Of a stretch of DNA of 64,000 bases, positions 29,130 through 37,966 are shown one piece after another. Each line of letters opens with the position of its first letter. The stretch's first letter is position 1. The position numbers were made by a program, and so were the translations under genes. The notes under the pieces were generated by a model. The model searched no databases and was not told the DNA's origin. It saw nothing but the letters and a program-made list of their open reading frames with translations. Location of the stretch: contig JADJXR010000001.1 in NCBI GenBank assembly GCA_016710285.1, forward strand, positions 2,232,001 to 2,296,000. The letters run 5' to 3'. The stretch is from Chlorobiota bacterium. GTDB lineage: Bacteria; Bacteroidota; Ignavibacteria; OLB7.

Positions 29130-29480
29130 TTACCCCACCCCAATAAACAAATCAACAAACCCCTCCCCGGTGTGGTTCAGCCACCACTCGGCATGGAGCG
29201 TTTGGTGGTGGTGGGGAAGGGACCACGCACGGCGGAGCGCGCTGTTCGGCGCGGCTTCGGTGTGGTTCGGTGGGGGGATTGGTTGCAGCAGATTGCCGTC
29301 GTCGGTAACGGCGGTTACGTCCACCACGTTCCCGAACTCAATAACAGCATTGATGGTTATGCCGGAATCGGGATAGCGGTAGATGGGATGGACACCATCG
29401 CCGAACGCGCCGGAGTGCATGTCAATCTGCACGTGCTCGTAAGCAGCGTGGATGGCAAGATGATGCAGCGAAGAATTCAT
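29130..29480 (-). CDS. Hypothetical protein, doubtful
   Basis: 116 aa from the ATG at 29480 (MNSSLHHLAIHAAYEHVQID). The composition looks protein-like (ITINAVIEFGNVVDVTAVTD), there is no signal peptide, and it ends HTGEGFVDLFIGVG. I do not recognise a family. There is no Shine-Dalgarno sequence, and repeat modules lie on both sides, so it may be a fragment or chance. It is kept because the opposing frames look less protein-like. Confidence 0.35.
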   Translation of the reverse strand: MNSSLHHLAIHAAYEHVQIDMHSGAFGDGVHPIYRYPDSGITINAVIEFGNVVDVTAVTDDGNLLQPIPPPNHTEAAPNSALRRAWSLPHHHQTLHAEWWLNHTGEGFVDLFIGVG

Positions 29481-29554
29481 TGCGAAAATCAAGTGCTGGA
29501 AATCGGTTGGGAAGGAGTTCTGAAATGGATGCCAAATGGAAGATCAAAAGCCCG

Positions 29555-29705
29555 CCACCGCAGTCGCCCCCTCCCCGCCTCCCCCAATTCTGGGGGAGGG
29601 GACCGCACAGGATGCGTGAAATTCAGAGAGGACGGGAGCAAGAGTGAAACGCCTTTCCCCCCAGCATTGGAGGGAGGCGCAGCCGCTTGCAGCAAAGCAG
29701 GGGCG
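29555..29705. repeat. Dispersed intergenic repeat copy
   Basis: Similar to 15690-15845: an outer hairpin of CCCCCAATTCTGGGGGAGG, then GCGTGAAATTCAGAGAG and TTTCCCCCCAGCATTGG, ending in a GC-rich GCAAAGCAGGGGCGCG. It fills the gap between the doubtful gene at 29480 and the 3' end of the Fn3 gene. Confidence 0.7.
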
Positions 29706-29713
29706 CGCGCCCA

Positions 29714-31822
29714 TTATTTCCCCTCCACCAAAATGTTGCTTGTGCTAACCAATGCCGATTCTTCGCCATTCCGCCCAACAACTTTGACGGCATAGCGGTA
29801 GGTGTTGCCGGGGAAAATCTCCGTATCCACAAACTCGCCGGCATTGGCCGCCACCGAGCGGTAAAGCGTTGGCTGGGCATCGCCAATGGCTTTGTAGAGG
29901 TAGCACTCGGCATCCGCTTCGGTTGGGTTCCAACGCACCACAACCCGCTTGCTGGCTTTGTCGAACTCACCCCGCAACCCTTCCACTCCGCTCCGTTCTG
30001 CCGCCGTTACCAGCTGGGCACTCACAATGTTGGACCGCTCCGAACGCAGCCCCGCATCGTCGCCAGCGTCAAGGCTGTACTGGTACACTATCCCCGGCAG
30101 TGCTGTTGAATCGCTGAAGCTGTTTTCCGCACGGTTGGTGATGCTGGCAATCGTTTCCCAGTTTGGATTTCCTTCTTCCCGCCGGTACAGTGTGTGCTGG
30201 GTGACATCGCTTGTCATGCTGGCCGCCCACTCAATCTTGATGCCCCGCTCGGTTGGGATCACATTGCTCACCATCGGCGGAAATGGGGCAACGATGTCGG
30301 GCTTCTTCAGCACCAGCGTTGTGGTGAACTCCGAGTGGTTGTAGTTCTGGTCCAAGGCGGTGATCTTGTAGTAAACTTCCTCGCTTAAAGTTTGCAAGGT
30401 CAGCGTGTCGGTGAAGGTGGTGTCCTGGCTGATGTCGGTGGTGAGTTGCTGGTACTCGTGGTCATCTTGGTTGGCGTAGAAAACGCGGTATCCTTTCAGA
30501 TCGCTTTCGGGATTAGCGTCCCAGCGTAGCCGCACCACTCCGTTGCTGTCAACCGTTCCGGCAAGGCCGCGTGGCGTTGCTGGCGGGATTGAGTCGGGGA
30601 AGATGCCAAGCAGCGGAACCGAGCTGACGCGATTCCCCGCAGTGTCAATCGCCACAACGGCGTAGTAATGTTGGGGAAGGTCGCGAACGTCAAGGTCGGT
30701 GTACTGGCGTGCGTCGCGGCCAAGCACGCCGCTGATCTCCTGGAACTCCCCATCCGGTCCCTCGCTTTTCCCCACGATGAACCCTTTCAGGTCCCCCTCA
30801 ACCGTATCCATCCGCCACGTCACGTTGATCGAGCGGCCATCAACGATTGCAATCGGCAGAATCTGCGGCGCGCTTGGCGGCGTGCGGTCCCGGCCCATTG
30901 CGGTGATGACGTTGCTGTTCGGCGACACCTCCCCAAATGGATCAATCCCAACAACCCGGTATTGGACCGGCTGGTAGTTTGCTTCCAGCCGCACTTTGAA
31001 CTCCGTCATCTCCACATTCGGGCGGTCCGATAGCCCTGCGGAGTCATCCTTCAGCAATGGAGTAAAGGGCATCCGGTTGATGCGGCCAAAGCTGCGGCCC
31101 CCATCGGTGGAACGCTCGATGAAGTACCCGCTGAACGGCTCCAGATGTTCCAGGCGATTCCATTTCAGCACCACCAGTTGTTCCCCTTCTTCGGCGGTCA
31201 GCGTGGTGACGCTGTTCGGCGTGGTCCGCTGGCTGGTGCTGATGGCAACGTCGGCGGTGTCAATCGGCTGGTTAGGGTCGTTGGCAACGGAGTAGATACG
31301 GTAGCGATAAGTCTTTTTGGGGTCCACGTTCCGGTCCACAAACCGCAGCCCAAGCCCGTCGGCAAGGCGCGGCGCGATGTCGGCAAGCAGCAGGGCAATG
31401 CCGTGCATGCTCCGTTGCTGCAAGTAGATTTCGTAGATGCTTCCAAACGGGTCCTCCGATGTTGGAATCGCCTTCCCGTACAACGCTTGCACCGCCGCGC
31501 CGGCCAACGTGTCCTCGGGGCGATAGCGTGCTTTCCATTCATCAATCGTGAGCGGCTTCAGCGGGGTTGGGGTCAGCACGGTTTTGGATAGCTGCCCTTT
31601 CGGGCTGTACTCGTACCGTTCAATGATGTAGCCAGCCTTCCCCGCCACCTTCCACGATGCGTGGCTGGTGGTTCCCCAACGGAGGACCACCGAATCGCCA
31701 TAGCTGCGGGCGATAATCCGCAGGTTTGGCCGGGGTTCGGTGGCGGTGTCGGCATCGGCTTGGGCAAGGGCCGGGACCGTTGCGCAAAGAAGCAAGGCAA
31801 GTGTAAGAATCAGCTGTTTCAT
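29714..31822 (-). CDS. Secreted fibronectin type III domain protein
   Basis: 702 aa. The ATG at 31822 gives a signal peptide (MKQLILTLALLLCATVPALA); an in-frame ATG at 31858 would add 12 residues. The body is a row of fibronectin type III-like domains with the usual Trp and YRV or YKI strands (PQILPIAIVDGRSINVTWRM, GVVRLRWDANPESDLKGYRV, RGIKIEWAASMTSDVTQHTL, SKRVVVRWNPTEADAECYLY), each closing with a strand like YYKITALDQNYN. It ends at SNILVEGK with no T9SS sorting domain. It is the last gene of a three-gene run (39614 to 29714), 99 bases after the giant-protein gene. Likely a surface or periplasmic partner of that protein. Confidence 0.8.
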   Translation of the reverse strand: MKQLILTLALLLCATVPALAQADADTATEPRPNLRIIARSYGDSVVLRWGTTSHASWKVAGKAGYIIERYEYSPKGQLSKTVLTPTPLKPLTIDEWKARYRPEDTLAGAAVQALYGKAIPTSEDPFGSIYEIYLQQRSMHGIALLLADIAPRLADGLGLRFVDRNVDPKKTYRYRIYSVANDPNQPIDTADVAISTSQRTTPNSVTTLTAEEGEQLVVLKWNRLEHLEPFSGYFIERSTDGGRSFGRINRMPFTPLLKDDSAGLSDRPNVEMTEFKVRLEANYQPVQYRVVGIDPFGEVSPNSNVITAMGRDRTPPSAPQILPIAIVDGRSINVTWRMDTVEGDLKGFIVGKSEGPDGEFQEISGVLGRDARQYTDLDVRDLPQHYYAVVAIDTAGNRVSSVPLLGIFPDSIPPATPRGLAGTVDSNGVVRLRWDANPESDLKGYRVFYANQDDHEYQQLTTDISQDTTFTDTLTLQTLSEEVYYKITALDQNYNHSEFTTTLVLKKPDIVAPFPPMVSNVIPTERGIKIEWAASMTSDVTQHTLYRREEGNPNWETIASITNRAENSFSDSTALPGIVYQYSLDAGDDAGLRSERSNIVSAQLVTAAERSGVEGLRGEFDKASKRVVVRWNPTEADAECYLYKAIGDAQPTLYRSVAANAGEFVDTEIFPGNTYRYAVKVVGRNGEESALVSTSNILVEGK

Positions 31823-31921
31823 TGGCCTGTTCGGAAGTTGGTATCGCTTGGATTTCATCGGGTGGCGGCGGCACGCGGGGCGCGCACACCGGCGCGCCCC
31901 GCCCCACTGCGGAATGGTGGG

Positions 31922-34900
31922 TTATGGTGGTGAGATCGTGTCCTCAAGGTTCTGCTTGTTCGTGTAGCCGTAGGTGATCACCACTTTCACGTCGGTCCCC
32001 TTCTTCAGGTTCATGCTGTCAAGGTTCGGGTTGGGGCCGTTGTCGTCGTAGTACCAGTTCGTTGGGTTGTTGTACTTGGCGAACGTTGCGTACTCCGGCA
32101 TCGCTGATAAAATCGGTCCGAACTTGTTCATCAAGGCTTCTGCCACCTTTTTGCGGTCAATCTGCATCACCGTTGCGGCATCGTAGCAAACCACCAGGTA
32201 GTTGATTGGCTTGGGGGCTTGAAGGTTCAGCCCAGCATTCGGGCCGTTGTTGTTGGTTTTTATGGCGATGCTCCCGAAGCTGCTTGGTCCGCCACCGTTG
32301 TTCTCGGGTGGCAACCCCTTCCAGTAGCTGGCGTTGATTTCCTCGTTGGTCAGCTTGCTGCTGTTGCCGGTGCCGTCGTAGTAAATGGCCGCAGCGTTCA
32401 CCGGGAATGGCTGGCTGGTGACGTTGGTTCCGTTGGTCAAGCGGCTGCCAGGTTGGTAGGCCCCGGTTGCCGGATAGGACCGGACCGATTTGTTGTCAAT
32501 CTGGTTGTTCCAGTCGTATTTGATCCGGTCCTTCAGCTTGCCAGAAATCAGGTCAAGGTAGTGGTCGTGCAGGCTTATCCAGTAGTAGCTGTTGCCCACT
32601 TTCCCACGGTCCACGGCTTGCACCGTCACCGGTGGTTCGATGTACTTGGTGACCGATGCTTGGTTGTACTGAATCTGGTGCAGGTCGTACCAGTCCATCG
32701 CTTCCTTCCCTTCATACTTTTGGTAGAGGGTGTTGTTGAAGTTCCCGCCGTGGCGCGTGGCACTTAATGGAGGCCCAAGCATCACGTAATCTTTGATCTT
32801 GGACTCCAGCGTGCTGAACATGCTGGTGCGGAAGGCAAGCTGATAGATCAAGAACTCATCATCCCCCAACTGGATGGACTGCAACCGGTTGCGCCGCACG
32901 TTGATCTTCTGCCCCTGGCCGATATACTTCTGCTCGGTGGAACTGCTCACCTCACCCGCTCCGCTCCCCGAACCTCCACCCCCTTTCTCCACCTTTTTGC
33001 GAATGAACTGGATGATGTAAATCTTCTCGTTCTTCAAAGTGTTGGGGAGGTCGAAGTTCACCCGCTTCCCTGCGGCATCCCACTGCAACGCGGTTTCGCC
33101 AACCACCTGGCTTCCGCCGCCAACTTCTTGGAACCGTGCGCGGAAGATGTACTTCTTGTCGTTCTCCTTTGGCTTGGCGTTCGGGATGTTGCTGGGGTAT
33201 TGGTTGAACATGATCATCCCATCGTTGGTTTCCCCTTTCATGAAATAGCGGTGCATCCGCCCCGGGCGGCTGGCAATGATGTTGCTGTTCACGAACGTCT
33301 CCGGCGCGTCGCCAGTGGTGAACGTCTGTTCCTCCACCTCGTTGTGTTCTTGGTCAGGGTTGTTCTTCTTTCCGATGATCTTCCATTGGCCGTTCACCTT
33401 CTTCTCACCATATACCTTCACGGTGGCTTTGTACTTGGTCTTCTCGTTGAACATCTCGTCGGGGGAGAAGAGCGTGGTAAGGCCGTTGTTGTGAAGCGAC
33501 GTCTGCCCGCTGACCTGGGACCCGTTCTTGGTGTTCACTACGTTGAAGCTCCGCAAACCAAACCGGAACGTTGTGGTGATCACCTCATCTTCATCGTTCG
33601 GGTCCGGCGTTTGGATGGTCATTGCCTTCCCAAGCGGAAGGTTGTAAACCGCCTCGGGGTAGCTGAAGACGTTCGCATCGCTGCCACTTGGGTTCACTTC
33701 GCTAATCACCTTCACCCCGCCGAACGGATCACCCTGGTTCATGTCGCACTTGTTGCCGTACTTGAATTTGAAATTGCATTGGCCGCTAAGCAGCCCGTTC
33801 AGCAAGCTGTAATGCCCGCTTACCTCACCTTGCAACCATGTTGGGTTTGGCAAGCCAGCTTTCAGCGCGGCATAGACCCCAACGTTCAAGATTTCCAGCT
33901 GCGCTTTCAGGAACCAAAGGTTGATGTCAATCCCAACCGAGGCCTCCAATCCGGCATAGACTTGGCCGTTGGCGTACCACCCGTTGAAGCCCATTTTCCC
34001 GTTGCTGTACTCGCATTCCTGGTCGTAGTTCAGGATGGAGATGTCGTAGCCGAAATCAATGGCGATTTGGGCGTAGAAGATCAGGAACTTCAGCTTGCCG
34101 GTGTTGACGCTGATCTGCTGGCCAAAGGCAAACCCGCTTCCGGTTTCGGTGCTTGGGTCGCGCGGGTGCTGGCTGTTGAAGCTGGGGAGCTTCTGCTGGA
34201 AATTGATGGGCGATGTTGGCAACGGCGGCATTCCCGGCAGGCTGTTTTTGCCAACCATCATGTAGCTGTTCACCTCCAACAGGTCCAGCACTTTCAGCTT
34301 TATCCGGTTCGATGGCTCGCCGATTTTGATGAACCATTTGTCTTTGCTGAAATGCATCGCCGCTTGCCCGCCGCCGCTAATCAAGCTCTTGTTCCCGGAT
34401 TTCAGGTTGATGGCTAACTCCAACAATCCATCGAACGTCTTCTTGGCGTTGCTGTATTTGAACGACACGCCGGCATAGACCATTGCGGCCTCCTTCGCCG
34501 GGCGCGATTTTGGGTTTGGTGGGGTGAAGAAATATCCGTTGCCGCTTAGGCTTATCTCGTTCAACCCGCCGCCGTTGAAGAAGCTGGCCTCGATGGTGAC
34601 ATCGCCGTTGAAGGCGTTCGGTTTTGGCATGGTCCCCATCACCAGCGTGGCCTTGAAGCCAAAGGCGATGTTCGGGTCCGGTTTGTACACAACGCCACTG
34701 CTGGTTTTCCCCGCGCTGTTTTGGTCGAAGTTCTTTGCTTTGTCTGGGGTTCCCTCCAGCGTTGCTGCCGTTGGGACCGCGGCCTCCGGCTTCATGTGGT
34801 AGTAGGCCCCGCCGCCAAAGCCGTAAATCCCGAATCCTGGGAACACCGGAATCCCGGTTCCCATCACCGCCATTGCGTCAACGTACCAGTAGCGGTAGCT

Positions 34901-37900
34901 GCTGTTGCTTTGGTAGGCGGTGCTGCCGAACTGCACCGTGGCCGAGAGTTTCAGCAGCGGTTTGAACTCCACATTGATTGCCCCTCGGAACCCTTCGCCA
35001 AACGTTGGGTCGCCGTTGTACAGGTTGATTTTCCCATCCATGTGGACCGCGGCAACGTCGGCGTTGATGCTGATCTCCTCCAGCGTTGGCATTGCCGGAA
35101 CCCACGCTTGCTTCCCTTGCACCTCCGTCTTCTTTCCCCAAATCGTGAAGGCCGTTCCGCCGCTGATCGCGCTTTGGTTGTTGCCGTCCAAGCCAATGTG
35201 GAACGACAATCGCAGCCCAACCTGGTCCCCCTGCGTCTTCAGCTGGATTCCATCCTGCGGGTTGATGGAAACCGGGAACCCCGCAAACCATTTCTGTGGG
35301 CTGGCAAATTTGAAAAGCGTTGCGGTGATGTACGGAGGCTTGTTCTGGATTGTCAGGTTCTCGAACTCAACCCCGGGAATCTTCACGCTGACCGCTTTCA
35401 GCTCAACAAATTTTTTGTCCAACGTTAGGCTTCCGGTCATCACGGCTTTTACGGTGACGTCGTCGTTCACGGCGGTGACGGTGATGTTCGAGCCTTGCAG
35501 CAGGCTAAGTTTTGCGCCCCACATGGCAACGTCAATCGTGTCGAGCGTGGTGACTTGGAATGCCAAATTCTGCGATGAGATCAGGCACTTGTAGCCGATT
35601 CCTGTCTCGGCAATCGGGACCTTGATCTTGCCCAAGAACTCACCTTTGGTAAGGCTGTTGTTCAGGAACGCCAGCTCGAATTTATCCATCGAGAAACCCC
35701 AGCCGCCAATGTTCCCCTTGCCGATGTCGAACACCGGTTGGATTGCCGCGCTTCCGGTAAATCCGGTTTTGTTGATGAAGGTGTTGGCAATGGAAAGCTC
35801 CACCTGCTTCCCGTTGTTCTTCATGAATTTTGGGAGCCGTGCTTTGATCTCCTTGAAGTAGAACCCGCGCCAGTCGTTCCCTTTGCCGCCGTTGTAGTTT
35901 GCCGGGAATACCATCCCCTGGGCGTTGCGGGTGTCGCTGAAATCCAGCACCACTTTGCTGAAGCTGAAGGTCAAGCCTTTTGCCCCTTTCACCACAAAAC
36001 TGTCCATGGCCACTTCCCCCAGCAGGTCCCCCCACGCCCCAACGTTGCTGAACAGGAAGCTGGCTTTTACGTCGCCACCGCCGTTGGCTTTCTCAATCAG
36101 CTGGCTTTTGATGGTGAAGTATCCATCGGCCTGCATCCCCTTGTAGCCCTCGCAATCCCACTTCACGAACGTCCCGTTGTTGCCGTTGGCGGCCTTCAGC
36201 GTTAGGGTGATTTTATCCCCCCACGGGAAGGTGAAATCTTGGCCAAGCATCGTCAGCTTCTGCAATCCATCAACGGAAAGCCCGGTGGGGTGGAAGCAGA
36301 TGTTCTTTTGCCCGAACGCCAAAATCTTGTTCTGCGCCTCGGGGATTGGGACCTCCATGAACGCGTTCATCCGCGCGCCGTCGGGGGCGAACTCCACCGA
36401 TGCAACGTTCACCAGCTGGATGTTGCTGTTCACCATCTTCTTCCAGCCGAACGGCAACCCTTGCGCGTCAACGTTCACAAAATTCTCGATGTACTTCTGG
36501 TTGTTTTTCACGAAGTCGCTGACGGTTTTCACCTTCTGCGCGGCGATGTTCCCCAGGTTGTCCGTGAAGTTTTTCATCGCTTCGTCCACCTGCGCGCCGG
36601 GGTCGTAGCTGCCAATCGCTTTGCCGGAATAGACCTTGTTGTCGGGGTTCACTTTCAACCCGGTGAAGGTGGTTTTCAGCTTCACCCGGAAGATCGGCGC
36701 GTCAACCACCCCTTCGCCGCTCAGGTTTCCGGCGTTGGGCGAACTCAGGCTTGTCAGCTTCAGCGTGAAGTAGCCAATCTGGATTTCGTCCCCAACCTGA
36801 TAGACCTTGTTGCTTGGCGTGGCCGCGGCAAGGGGTTGCGGGGCGCAGTTCAGCATGGCGCAGGGGGGCGCGTAGTTTTCGTCAACGTTGTTGGGTTGGT
36901 CGTTTGGCTGGTCCTCGTTTGGTTGGTCGTTGCTGTCCTGATCTTCCGGCTGGTTTTCGGCTTGAAGCTGGCCGTAGGTGAAGGCACAGACCACGCTGTG
37001 GCCGTTGTTCTTGAAGTTCAGCTCCTTGCTCTCCCCTTTGTTCCGTGCGGTCACGCGGACCGCGTACTTTTTGCCGTTCTGCAGCTCGGGGTCGCCCGGG
37101 CCATACAGGTAGCTGGTTCCCTGGACCACTTTTTGGAAGAAGGGTGGGTCCGGGGCGGCGTTCATCGCTTGGTTGGGATTGGTGTTGGCGGGGATCACCT
37201 CCACAATCTTCAGCACATACTCCATCTTGAACGCTGGCGCGCCCGCCGGGGCGGTCCAACTGAACAGCTGGCTTTGCGGATTTTTCGGGACCACACTGCT
37301 GTTGCACGCCGGCTGTTGCAGCGTGGGGGGCTCGTAGTGGGTGATGGTGAAGTTGGCGCAACCGGATGGAGCCGCCTGTGATTTTGCCACGCCGGTGTTG
37401 AAATCCAGAGCTTGGATGCAGATGGAGTAACTCCCTTCCGGCAGCCCGTTCCCCTGGACCACTTCCTGCTTGCTGATGCCGCTGAACTGCAGCACGTCGG
37501 GGTTCAGATATTCCTTCAGTTGGGACCCCATCAACACCTTCACCGCCTTTGGCCCCAGCGCGATTGGCGCGGCCGGGATAAAGCTGTTGGGGATCGTCAC
37601 GGTCACCCCGGTGTTCCCTTTCACGCTGCCAACCAGCCGCACACTCTGCGGACTGTTGGTGGTGTTGGTCAGGGTGATAACGATCTTGTTATCGAAGCCA
37701 ACATAGTCCGAAAGGTAGGGTGAGTAGGGGGGCTTCACCAGCGTTGCCACCTGCACGTCGTTTTGCGCCGCCGCCGCAATGGGGAGGAAGCAAAGAAGAA
37801 GGAGGCAATGGAGAAAAGCCGCCCGCAATCGCTGGCTATTTGGAGTTTGGCGATTTGGAGCTTGGCCATGTGGGAAGCAAGGGAACGCCGCAGCCCGCCG

Positions 37901-37966
37901 CCGTGGTTGGGCAGCTTGGGGTTCGATTCCCGGCGTTCCTGCGCTCCCCTTAGAAGTTGTACGCAT
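31922..37966 (-). CDS. Giant (about 2,000 aa) secreted protein of unknown function
   Basis: 2,014 aa from the ATG at 37966, which overlaps the upstream stop by 17 bases. The true signal peptide begins about 46 residues later; a TTG at 37828 would give LRAAFLHCLLLLCFLPIAAA directly and is a good alternative start (1,968 aa). The N-terminal 300 residues contain beta-sandwich-like modules (NKIVITLTNTTNSPQSVRLV, LPEGSYSICIQALDFN). A P/N/Q/D-rich linker follows (EDQDSNDQPNEDQPNDQPNN), then a very long repetitive beta-rich region and a C-terminal part with KPINYLVVCYDAATVMQ. There is no sorting domain, no transmembrane helix and no enzyme motif. The N-terminal pattern resembles large Bacteroidota proteins annotated as TANFOR-domain proteins; this is from memory and unverified. 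Confidence 0.75.
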   Translation of the reverse strand: MRTTSKGSAGTPGIEPQAAQPRRRAAAFPCFPHGQAPNRQTPNSQRLRAAFLHCLLLLCFLPIAAAAQNDVQVATLVKPPYSPYLSDYVGFDNKIVITLTNTTNSPQSVRLVGSVKGNTGVTVTIPNSFIPAAPIALGPKAVKVLMGSQLKEYLNPDVLQFSGISKQEVVQGNGLPEGSYSICIQALDFNTGVAKSQAAPSGCANFTITHYEPPTLQQPACNSSVVPKNPQSQLFSWTAPAGAPAFKMEYVLKIVEVIPANTNPNQAMNAAPDPPFFQKVVQGTSYLYGPGDPELQNGKKYAVRVTARNKGESKELNFKNNGHSVVCAFTYGQLQAENQPEDQDSNDQPNEDQPNDQPNNVDENYAPPCAMLNCAPQPLAAATPSNKVYQVGDEIQIGYFTLKLTSLSSPNAGNLSGEGVVDAPIFRVKLKTTFTGLKVNPDNKVYSGKAIGSYDPGAQVDEAMKNFTDNLGNIAAQKVKTVSDFVKNNQKYIENFVNVDAQGLPFGWKKMVNSNIQLVNVASVEFAPDGARMNAFMEVPIPEAQNKILAFGQKNICFHPTGLSVDGLQKLTMLGQDFTFPWGDKITLTLKAANGNNGTFVKWDCEGYKGMQADGYFTIKSQLIEKANGGGDVKASFLFSNVGAWGDLLGEVAMDSFVVKGAKGLTFSFSKVVLDFSDTRNAQGMVFPANYNGGKGNDWRGFYFKEIKARLPKFMKNNGKQVELSIANTFINKTGFTGSAAIQPVFDIGKGNIGGWGFSMDKFELAFLNNSLTKGEFLGKIKVPIAETGIGYKCLISSQNLAFQVTTLDTIDVAMWGAKLSLLQGSNITVTAVNDDVTVKAVMTGSLTLDKKFVELKAVSVKIPGVEFENLTIQNKPPYITATLFKFASPQKWFAGFPVSINPQDGIQLKTQGDQVGLRLSFHIGLDGNNQSAISGGTAFTIWGKKTEVQGKQAWVPAMPTLEEISINADVAAVHMDGKINLYNGDPTFGEGFRGAINVEFKPLLKLSATVQFGSTAYQSNSSYRYWYVDAMAVMGTGIPVFPGFGIYGFGGGAYYHMKPEAAVPTAATLEGTPDKAKNFDQNSAGKTSSGVVYKPDPNIAFGFKATLVMGTMPKPNAFNGDVTIEASFFNGGGLNEISLSGNGYFFTPPNPKSRPAKEAAMVYAGVSFKYSNAKKTFDGLLELAINLKSGNKSLISGGGQAAMHFSKDKWFIKIGEPSNRIKLKVLDLLEVNSYMMVGKNSLPGMPPLPTSPINFQQKLPSFNSQHPRDPSTETGSGFAFGQQISVNTGKLKFLIFYAQIAIDFGYDISILNYDQECEYSNGKMGFNGWYANGQVYAGLEASVGIDINLWFLKAQLEILNVGVYAALKAGLPNPTWLQGEVSGHYSLLNGLLSGQCNFKFKYGNKCDMNQGDPFGGVKVISEVNPSGSDANVFSYPEAVYNLPLGKAMTIQTPDPNDEDEVITTTFRFGLRSFNVVNTKNGSQVSGQTSLHNNGLTTLFSPDEMFNEKTKYKATVKVYGEKKVNGQWKIIGKKNNPDQEHNEVEEQTFTTGDAPETFVNSNIIASRPGRMHRYFMKGETNDGMIMFNQYPSNIPNAKPKENDKKYIFRARFQEVGGGSQVVGETALQWDAAGKRVNFDLPNTLKNEKIYIIQFIRKKVEKGGGGSGSGAGEVSSSTEQKYIGQGQKINVRRNRLQSIQLGDDEFLIYQLAFRTSMFSTLESKIKDYVMLGPPLSATRHGGNFNNTLYQKYEGKEAMDWYDLHQIQYNQASVTKYIEPPVTVQAVDRGKVGNSYYWISLHDHYLDLISGKLKDRIKYDWNNQIDNKSVRSYPATGAYQPGSRLTNGTNVTSQPFPVNAAAIYYDGTGNSSKLTNEEINASYWKGLPPENNGGGPSSFGSIAIKTNNNGPNAGLNLQAPKPINYLVVCYDAATVMQIDRKKVAEALMNKFGPILSAMPEYATFAKYNNPTNWYYDDNGPNPNLDSMNLKKGTDVKVVITYGYTNKQNLEDTISPP

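Noticed and set aside
29022..29795. A 257-codon + frame
   Set aside because: It runs through dispersed repeat modules and the 3' end of the Fn3 gene and has no homology-like segments.
33128..34417. A 429-codon frame on the + strand, with a similar one at 36239-37381
   Set aside because: Both are antisense to the giant protein, whose frame is continuous with a signal peptide and ordered domains.
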